DNA from: Zasmidium citrigriseum
Taxonomy: Eukaryota; Ascomycota; Dothideomycetes; Mycosphaerellales; Mycosphaerellaceae
Direction of reading: 5' to 3'
Assembly: GCA_002786025.1 (NCBI GenBank)
Contig: NHNW01000100.1
Location: 1-48,012 of the forward strand
DNA: 48,012 bases
Shown one piece after another: positions 37,199-45,322 of this stretch. Under the pieces are notes generated by a model that saw nothing but the letters and a program-made list of their open reading frames with translations, made no database searches and was not told where the DNA came from. The first letter of the stretch is position 1, and each line of letters starts with the position of its first letter. Position numbers and translations under genes: made by a program.

Positions 37199-37588
37199 TA
37201 TAAAAACGAGCTAGTACTCTACGAGTAGAGAGAGCTAGTATAGAAAGGCTATAATATAGTCGTAACGTAATAGAGTAGCTATCTACTCGAAAGGTATATC
37301 GTAGTATATAGAACGCCCTCGACTTAAAACTAAGGGTTAGAAGATAAACTAATTTCTACCTTTTACTCGAGACGTATACGTCTCTTATTTAAATCTCTAT
37401 TATACTAGACCTATAGGGATCTAATATACTAGGATCTATAGCTCTCTATTTCTATTCTCTATTCTAAGGTACGTAACCCCTATAGAACGTAGGTATTACG
37501 CCTAACCTCTTTTCCCTAGCTAGTTAGATCTGCTAACCTAGCTACTAAGACTAAGCTTCTAACCTTACCTCCTAATCCTACCTTTATA
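37199..37588 (-). repeat. Gypsy 2 5' LTR (right)
   Basis: 390 bp, same start (TATAAAAA) and end (CCTTTATA) as the left LTR. Confidence 0.92.
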
Positions 37589-37593
37589 CTTAA
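37589..37593. repeat. Target-site duplication of Gypsy 2, right copy
   Basis: CTTAA, identical to 30313-30317. Confidence 0.9.
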
Positions 37594-39084
37594 GGCCGAC
37601 TTCTTCGTAGTATACGGCTAGATCTTAGACTAGACGAAGGTTAACTTCTTAGGTAAGTATAGGGGAGGTTTAGGTAAGTAACCTACTAGTCTATAGGTAA
37701 CCTAGTATAAGATCTAATATAGTCTATATACCCTATAACGTAGTAAGGACTCCGATTTAGACTAAGGGGACCCGGGCTTAAGCGGCGATACGTTATAGAT
37801 AAGATAGCTATAAGAATAAGAACTAGGCTATCTTCCTAACTCTAATTTTATAAGCGAGCTAAAGATCTCTATAAAGGTAAGGTTAGAAGTTATTATATAT
37901 AGTTAGCCTACGGAGACTAGGTTAGTATCTAGTACTAAGGTCTAATTAGATTATAGAATCGAAGCCGCGGTAGCTACTATAGTATCCGCTAGCTCCTTCG
38001 CGAACTCGTACCTAGTAGCTACTCCTATAGAACCCGTCTTATACGTTATAAACGCTACTTAATAATATTAAAATATAATCTAGTAGTCCTCTTCCTATAT
38101 ATTAGCGTACTAGTTTATTCTACTACTTTAATAATAATAACGATAGCGATACTCTAAATAATAATATTAACTCGCTTATACGAGAGTACCTCTAGAGAGA
38201 TATAGTAGTCTATAAAAGGGAGCTAGTTAAGAAACCCTAGCTTATAGAAGTCTCGATATAGGAATAAGACTCTATAGCCTCTAATTCTCGTCGATATTAT
38301 TATCGTATACTAGATAGCTTAAGTAGGCTAGCTAATACTACGTTAGGAATATCTTTAAGCCTAACTACTATAGAAACGTCTAACTACCCTCTACTACGAC
38401 TACTTCTACTATACGATAGTACTATATATAGTTTATTAGAGCTATCTACTAACGTTTCGAAGCCTTCTCTTAGCCCGTTAAACGATCCGAGCTTAGCCTA
38501 TCGTTCTTACTAGCCTCTAGCTTAGCCTATATAGGATTTTAAACGAGATCTAGTACTAACTTACGAGAATAAGAGTAGGGATAATACCGTATCCTAGGCT
38601 ATAAGGTAATTAAGCGTATTAGATCGCTTAAAACGATAGAAAGGTAATACTAGCTCGCGAGTATTACTAGTATTTATTAAAGGTAGCCTATTAGACTAGT
38701 AGAGCCGCTTAGCTTCCTTCTAGGAAAGGCTAGGGGCTTCTAATAAGAAGCGATAGTATTATATCTTTTAGATCGAATTAACGGATAGTAGCGTTACTAT
38801 AGTCTCGCTATACTCGTCTTATAGGTAATAGGGAGTTTCTTATTAGACCTACTTAGCTAATATAAGGTAGGTAGGCGATAACCTCCCTTAAGCCTATATA
38901 TGCTATATATTATATAAGAGGAAATATAACGCCTAAATCGAGAAGGCTATCTTATATATAAACTATAACTAGCTATAGCGAATTATCGAAAGTCTTCGTA
39001 AGTAACTTATAGCTCCCTTATTATAAGAAAGAGCTCTAGATAGGCTTTATTAAGGTATATAACCTTTAAATATCTTATAGTATT
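37594..39084. other. RIPed region, unidentified
   Basis: It continues the interrupted sequence from 30312. Possible remains of a plus frame to about 38060. No motif is recognised. Confidence 0.4.
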
Positions 39085-39204
39085 ATTAATTAGCCTAGTA
39101 GCCTAGTTAGTACTACGCTATTAGTCCTATTAGGTTCGATTCCTAGAGTTAGTATATATCGAAATAGAGGAGCTAGCCTTACTACTTTTCGATATAACCT
39201 TTTT
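39085..39204 (+). ncRNA. tRNA-like Pol III unit / SINE-type repeat, copy 1
   Basis: 39085-39153 (69 nt) can form a 7-bp acceptor-like stem (ATTAATT with AGTTAGT, two G-T pairs) and a T-arm with loop TTCGATT. The B box GGTTCGATTCC is a perfect consensus. An A box (TAGCCTAGTTAGT) is present, preceded by a second TAGCCTAG. A 50-bp tail ends in CCTTTTT, a Pol III terminator. The anticodon arm is not convincing, so this is called tRNA-like and not a tRNA gene. Confidence 0.65.
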
Positions 39205-39292
39205 ATCGTTTTTATAACGTTAGCTTATTAATCTTTTTCGTAACTCTACTACTTATTTACGTATATATATCTAATAGCGAGCTTTAGTTTCT

Positions 39293-39412
39293 ATTAACTA
39301 GCCTAGTAGCCTAGTTAGTATCGCGATATTAGTCCTACTAGGTTCGATTCCTAGAGTTAGTATATATTAAAATAGAGGAGCTAGCTTTACTATATTTCGA
39401 TATAACCTTTTT
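39293..39412 (+). ncRNA. tRNA-like Pol III unit / SINE-type repeat, copy 2
   Basis: Same 120-bp layout, 208 bp downstream of copy 1. The acceptor-like stem (ATTAACT with AGTTAGT) pairs fully with one G-T, and the T-arm CTAGG-TTCGATT-CCTAG pairs fully. The tail again ends in CCTTTTT. Differences from copy 1 are mostly transitions plus a few in the D/anticodon area. Confidence 0.65.
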
Positions 39413-41029
39413 AGTACGATTACTACTATTATCTATCTTTTTGCTTATATAGGCCTCTTTAATATTTATAATACTACTCTTCCCTACTACTTACTATTAC
39501 GTATCGTTTAGGGAAGGATAATCTAGTAGGCGTTTCTTTTTACTCTACCTCTTCTATTACGTACCTAGGGAGTAAGTCCCTAGGTAGACTATAATATAAG
39601 ATATCCTAAGCTAATCCCCGTATATACGCTAGTAACTATATAGTATAGATACTACGTTAGTTTATACGTCGTACCTAGAGTACTACTCGTAACTTTAAGA
39701 ATTCGATCCTATAAGTACTCTAATCGAGCTCTTTACTAATAGTAGATATATTATAGTATACGAGGAGAGGAAGGGCGTCTTAGTAGAGCCTAATAGTCTT
39801 AGGCGAGAGGTACGTATCGAGATCTATAGATAGAATTAGCTACGGCTTTTAAACGTTCTATCTATATATACTCCTTAATTCGTACTCTATTCTATAGGTA
39901 GCGTTATCTAGGGTAGGGAAGCTAAGGTAGTATAGGTATTATCGTCGTTCCTTATTAGGTTAAAATAGGAAGAGTTAGTACTAAAATAATACGTATCGAG
40001 TCTTATAGCTAAGGCGCGGGTTACGTAGCTAATATATACGTACTAGCGCGCTTTCTAGTTCCTATTAGTAATAAAGGTTATCGTACGCTTATTAGCTTAC
40101 TATTTAGATCGTACTTTATCGAAGGTAGGAGAGATATACGTAGAGAAGCGTAGTATAGTCTTCTACTTAGTCGAGCTCGAGGTATTCTTAATTACGAAGC
40201 TAATTAACGTAGTCTCGCTACTACTTATTTAATATATTCTAGAAATCGCCTATAGATCTTATAAGAAGTAGATACGTATACGAGGAGTATAGATTTAGGA
40301 GGAAGATTAATTAATTACGGGTAGAAGAAGCGCTAACGATCTCTAACTACTAGTTAGAGATCTTAAGTAAGTAGATTTCCTAAAGCGGATATCTATTCTA
40401 TACCTAAGGTAGCTAGGGTTACTTAGGGTAGTAAAAAACATATAGGATTTAACCTCGCTACTACTACTATAGTAATAGTAAGTCCCTATTATCGTCGAGG
40501 AGACTCTAGACTCGATATAGTATATACTAATATAGTTATTATTATTCTAGAGTAATTAGATTACCTAATATATCTTAGTTCCTTACGAAATTAGTCGCTA
40601 TCTACTTTACGACTTAATTTCGTATAAAGTTTTAAAATAACGAGCTTAACTTTATATATTTAATAGCCTTCGTTCGTCTATTATATATAATAACGCTAGT
40701 CTACTATAATAATTCTTCGTACCCTATACTAACTTACCTCTTAAATATATTAAGCCTTATCTATAAGGGTAGCGTTTAATATACTATCCCTAGAAACACC
40801 TTCTAGTAGGCCTTCTAAGCGAAATATATTATATCGTTACTAATAGTAATCGAGCTCCGAAGCTAGTTAATTACGCCGCCTATCTAACGCTCTACTACTA
40901 TAAGGCGATCTCGTAGATACCGATTCTCCTATAGAATCTCCTAGGTACTACTATTCGATACTCGTAGTAGCGTCTTAAACTTCCTAACGGACGCTCTATA
41001 TTAGAAAGCGTTAGTATAGGAAATAGGAT
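39413..41029. other. RIPed region, nothing recognised
   Basis: CA and TG remain depleted up to 41034. No motif or match to the rest of the window was found. Confidence 0.55.
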
Positions 41030-41034
41030 ACTAG
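41030..41034. repeat. Presumed target site of Gypsy 3 (left copy of duplication)
   Basis: ACTAG directly precedes the LTR. The matching copy would lie beyond the right edge. Confidence 0.5.
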
Positions 41035-41475
41035 TGTGGGAGGGCAACACCGACTACACAATAGTGATCTTGTTCCCTTACTAGCCACGAGGCCCAAGAT
41101 GCTTCTAGGTCCTCCTACGAAGGAGGATTGTCGATAGCCTCGTTGAAGGAAGGAATCAAACAAGGAGTAACAAGAGAAGTTCAAGGCTCGCTAAGACCAA
41201 AGCAAGAGAACAAGGCAAGGCAATCAAGGTAGAAAACAAGGCTCAAGCAAGGGATAACACAAGGCTCTCAATTTGATAGGGTCAAAATCACAATCTTCTT
41301 CTCGCAGAACGCTTCAATTCGAATTCAGTACATAGCATGTGTTATATAAGAGTCTGTTGCCTGCCTATGAGAGATCTCATCTCAAACCCCTCGCCACAAG
41401 ATAATAGGCTACTTCCCCGGATTAGAATTAGGCTAGGAACCCCTAAGTTGAAGGAAGTAATGTTGCTCGCTAACA
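41035..41475 (-). repeat. Gypsy 3 3' LTR
   Basis: 441 bp. On plus it starts TGTGGGAGGGCAACACC and ends GCTCGCTAACA. On minus it starts TGTTAGCGAGC and ends CCCACA. The boundary with RIPed DNA is abrupt at 41035. Confidence 0.85.
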
Positions 41476-41490
41476 TCCCCACCCCATCTT
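41476..41490 (-). other. Gypsy 3 polypurine tract
   Basis: The minus strand reads AAGATGGGGTGGGGA and abuts the LTR. This fixes the element's direction. Confidence 0.85.
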
Positions 41491-41897
41491 AGGTGTCTGT
41501 CCCTTAGACACCTCCTTTCCTACGCGCGAAGGCAACTACCTACGGTAGCTACTGCTAGCATTTCCCGCTCGCGCTCGCGCTAGCGCAGTATAAGAGGCAT
41601 CCAAACTTCTATTCCAAACCTTTTCTTCTTCCCTACCGGACGATGAAATGGTGTCGCCGTACTGCCGGAGAGCAGTCGCGAGCGTACTAACGGATCATTG
41701 CATTAATAGGGCCACCATAGTTCCTAGGATCTAGAGATTCCTTATGCAAGGCAACAACCCCAAAAGCAATCGCATCGTGAATTTTGACCCATGGCCTATG
41801 AATAACAAATGAAATCTTCATCAAATCCCCAATCAATGATTTCCTAGCCTATGGGCTAACAAACCGTTTCCTACCCATTCCGCCTATTCCATCCCCT
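41491..41897. other. Gypsy 3 3' non-coding region
   Basis: Lies between the polypurine tract and the end of the 934-codon frame. It contains a GC-rich palindromic stretch (GCTCGCGCTCGCGCTAGCGC at 41567-41586) and one of the two 24-bp repeats. No gene is seen. Confidence 0.6.
41840..41863 (+). repeat. 24-bp repeat flanking the extra frame, copy 1
   Basis: TTTCCTAGCCTATGGGCTAA plus CAAA. It differs from 45186-45209 by one base (G/A). TAGCCTATGGGCTA is an imperfect palindrome. It lies just outside the stop of the 934-codon frame. Confidence 0.85.
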
Positions 41898-44702
41898 TCA
41901 TCCATGCAAGATGACACCTCCGGCATTCTTGGTCGCCTCATCGATATCCTTAGAAGCAGCAAAATCCTTAGTTAGCGTAGGTTGCTTGTCCTAGTCGTAG
42001 TTGTTCGCGAAGCAGCTATTCTTGCCGTATGCCTCTCGCTCCAACTGCTTAACAATCTTCCACTTGCGCTTGAAGACCTCCACAGTACGGTTTCTCTACT
42101 CATCACGCATCTTCTTAAACTGGCTTGGATCCTACTACTTAATATATTCCTGCTAAACCTCTAGATCATTCCATCTACGCCTCCCTACTAAAGCATTACT
42201 TACCGGGCCAAGCCCATCGAGTTGAATAGTAGCAGGGAATCGATATGGAGGCAATCCATAGCGAACAGGATGTCTAGAAGGAGTTGAAGGAGTAGGTTCC
42301 ATGTCGCGATGGGAACGAGAAAGATTATCCTAGTTGCTAGCTTTAGCAACCTTAAGAATTCCAGACTCCCTATCGAAATGCATAAACTAGGGGAAGATAG
42401 TGCGTCGCTTGCTCTTCCCCTTCAATGCTCTATGCGGAAGTTGAGGCTTACTAACCCGCACACCCAAAGCAGAGCATAGCTAAGGCTTCCACTTTATGCG
42501 GTACTTGTTAAGGAATTCATTAAGCAGCATAGTCTTTAAGATTGCCTTAACATAACTATTCTTAATGCCACCCTTCTCCTGCATAAGCTTGTACCACTCT
42601 TCCATGTGCTTGTGCATGCCTACAACCATCTTAGTGCAGTCCTTCTTATCTTCGTCATCGAGAGAAATAGTGCCTTGGATTATGTTCGCTCCGATGCCTT
42701 TAGTAACCATCTTCTGAACATTCGAATCCAAGTAACGAAAGCTAGTATTAGACATGTTCTTCTCATTCTGGCCTGTAGCAGGATGCTAGTACTTGCTATA
42801 GTATCCATAAGCAATAAGCTCATAAATGGCCATGTCACGATTCTAGTTCTCCTAACTGTCGTTATTCTCTAGGCGAAGAGCAAGGTACATGAGCTAGTAG
42901 ATAGGATCTTGGCGAGCAATCTACTAGGTGAGGGAGAACTACATGTTGCGAATCTAGCCTTAGTTGTTCGAATCATTAATTCTGCGTTAATACTAGCGGT
43001 ACATGTCGAACTCCTTGTCCATGAACTAAAGAATGCCCTTGTCCTTCCACTATTTAAAGACATTGGGAATGTTAAGAGTGCCTTCATTATCCCACTTCTG
43101 CAAGTTGTTGTCTCCGAAGCTAATAGTCTTCGCAATCTTGCTCCTACCAACAAAGGTGATTCTCTTTAGGCCTGCAGATTGAAAGGTGGTGTTAAAGCGA
43201 TAGACTCGCAAGGAATCTCCTAGAACTCTCGGTCTCCTGTCTTAGCTAAACTAGAATAGGTAGGCTTCCATCTTTGCCTTCATTCCTCGCTTGTCCTTAG
43301 CTAAGGTCTTAATTCTCTAAATAACTAAGGCACGAGTTTGACTGTAGCCTGTCATTATGCCTAATCCTCTATTCGCAAGAAGGCAAGTGTGTAGAACACA
43401 GAAAGGATAAAGATTGTTTAACTCCTTAAATGCCGCATTGTATATAGTAAGAGCTCGATCCTAATCCTCGTATGTCCACTTCTTGCATACACTCTTATCG
43501 CTTAGAGCATAAATGAATGCAGGCTTAACACTACTATAGCATTCGCAGGTAATAGGCTATTACTAAGGAGACTTCGGGGAAGACATAGGTTGCTCTTCTT
43601 CATCCTCTTCTTCTTTAATGTCTCCGAGATCTCCCCTGCTACTACTGTCTCTGCCTCTTATAGATCTAGAGCTATTGGCTCTGCCATAGCGAGTTCCTCG
43701 CTAGCTTCCTACCTTTAAGCGAGTAAATGGGCCTAGTGGGCCTCCTAGAGAAGGTAACTGTTGTTAAGGTGACTTGGGATTAGAGAAAGCTAGACTAGGC
43801 TGTCTCGAGTTCGAGCTACTTCCTCCTAATCCTCCTCGAATAGGCAATCCTCTACTAGGAGGAGTGGATTTAATGGTTCTTGCTCTACCCTACTTCTTCT
43901 GCAAGAATGGCCTCTTTCCCTTCGAGTCTATAACAATCTTAAAGTTGTACTTGTCGAAGAGAGCTTGCGTAGCTTTCAGAAGAGGATTCTTGTAACATGC
44001 TATGGCCAGAACAGATGCCTACTTCTCGCTGCTAGGATTCTTCTCTCTTCTCTCCGAGAAAGGATGACTATAAAGCTTAATGTAAGTTCTCGCCTTGTTA
44101 AAGTCATTAGTAGTAAATCCTTCATTCGCACGAATTCCTTGGCCAGTAAGGCTTAGCCTGTAGAAGAAGACATCCAGAAGAGCATAGACATTCTAGGTAC
44201 TACGATTAGCATTGACGAAGGTTTAAGTAGCCCTCGCAATGTTAGCTACCTTCTAAACCGTAGCGAACATGTCGGAGTTCTCGTAGTCTTCTCCCCATTC
44301 CCTCTTAATAGTGTTCCTCGCAGCTTGAATTCTCTAATTCGTATCCCTGCCCATCTTAATTAAGTTGTCGAGAGCAGGAAACTCCTTGTCGAATGACTTG
44401 TTCTTTAGAACCTTGCTGCTAAACTTAGTTCCTAGCTACTCTTGCAACCCCTCGAAAACTACGAGGACAAATTAAGAAAGTGAACTTGAACTAGCGTCGA
44501 GGCGCTCGAACAGATCACGTGTTACAACAACTCGGTTTAATCTAGCATGTGCCTATTTAAATGCCTAAAGGAATTGCTCCGCGGTAGTCGATTGTGAAAG
44601 GATGCGAACCAGTGGATCTTGCTCGTTCTAATTGCGAGGAGTTGCTTTAAGAACCGTAACGAGAGACTGGTCGCCTCCTAGTGTGCTTAGAGTTCCTGAC
44701 AT
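41898..44702 (-). pseudogene. Extra 934-codon frame of Gypsy 3, downstream of pol, function unknown
   Basis: A single minus frame runs from ATG (44702-44700) to TGA (41900-41898). More than two dozen TAG/TAA codons interrupt it, mostly where Gln is plausible, and no TGA occurs before the end. This pattern fits a long frame hit by RIP. Residues ~1-285 are mixed helical. ~285-370 is low complexity, with Gly/Ser/Arg-rich parts and an acidic Glu/Asp run near 366. Cys residues follow at ~383-404 (C-E-C, then V-C-K-K-W). ~430-760 looks like a folded domain; the longest clear block is residues 650-740 with L-D-D-E-D-K-K-D and W-Y-K-L-M. No membrane span or signal peptide is seen, so it does not look like an envelope protein. 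No family is recognised. It lies 620 bp downstream of pol on the same strand and is bracketed by two 24-bp repeats. Confidence 0.75.
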
Positions 44703-45322
44703 TAGTAATAGTAATCTCTACGGATGAAATCTTTGCTACTAATATACCTTAACAGAGAGGTTTACCGCCTCGATGGAAGGTTCCACCTTAGCAAAGGGTC
44801 GCTTTAATTCTCTCTAGAAGAAGGTCGTTTACTCGGAAGGTGGAAGAATACTCTTGGGCTCTAGAACAGTTAATATTCGATGGTCAAAGGAAGAGGTTTG
44901 TTCTAGAAGTTTGCTAGGTTTATATACCTTCGCAGAAACAGGCTCACATGCATCTGCAGAAGATTCTGTAGCCTTATATGCATGCTCATGTTGCGCTTCA
45001 GATTCATTGTCGTGATCTATTGTCGATTTGGTATTACATGCGGCATATAATGTTCCAGATTCACCTTAGCACGTGCTAGTTCCTCGCATGTAATTCCTTT
45101 TGATGCAAAGCCGATCCGTAAAAGCAATGTGTGCAAACAGGGCGTCGAAATATCCAGGTGATGTAAGAAACGTGAAGGTAAACCATTTCCTAGCCTATAG
45201 GCTAACAAATGGCAATTCGGGAAATAAGGTATACAATCGATCTAGAATCGTTTCTCTTTTACAGAAAGGAAGTTCTTCGTTCGTAAATAAGTGTTGTTAA
45301 TCGTGTAGAGGTATCTAGTAAG
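44703..45322. other. Spacer between Gypsy 3 pol and the extra frame
   Basis: 620 bp with no convincing frame; short frames on both strands here lack support. It contains the second 24-bp repeat and several ATGCATG/TGCATG motifs (about 44948-45040). It may hold the promoter or subgenomic leader of the extra frame. Confidence 0.5.
45186..45209 (+). repeat. 24-bp repeat flanking the extra frame, copy 2
   Basis: TTTCCTAGCCTATAGGCTAA plus CAAA, one mismatch to 41840-41863. Its core TAGCCTATAGGCTA is a perfect palindrome. Confidence 0.85.

Larger units (their letters stand above)
30318..37588 (-). mobile_element. Gypsy 2: complete Ty3/Gypsy chromovirus in minus orientation, heavily RIPed
   Basis: Near-identical LTRs (388 and 390 bp) flank the element and a perfect CTTAA duplication bounds it. 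On the minus strand the order is gag with zinc knuckle, protease region, reverse transcriptase, RNase H, integrase, chromodomain. Between the chromodomain and the 3' LTR (left) lies about 1.4 kb that holds a plus-strand, antisense frame. The LTR ends fit TG...CA after RIP. It is a different family from Gypsy 1. Confidence 0.95.

Noticed and set aside
39085..39412. Functional tRNA genes
   Set aside because: Acceptor-like and T-arms pair, but there is no convincing anticodon arm and the length is 69 nt with a doubled A-box motif.
41982..43169. Hydrophobic plus-strand and alternative minus-strand short frames, including a possible membrane protein
   Set aside because: They are shadows of the 934-codon minus-strand frame, which runs through the same bases.
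43774..44156. Short plus-strand frames of 63-73 residues
   Set aside because: Opposite-strand shadows of the 934-codon frame.
41898..44702. Envelope gene of a retrovirus-like element
   Set aside because: Position fits, but there is no signal peptide, membrane span or Cys pattern to support it.
45017..45300. Short frames on both strands in the 0.6 kb spacer
   Set aside because: No motif, no supporting neighbour frame, and they overlap each other and a palindromic repeat.
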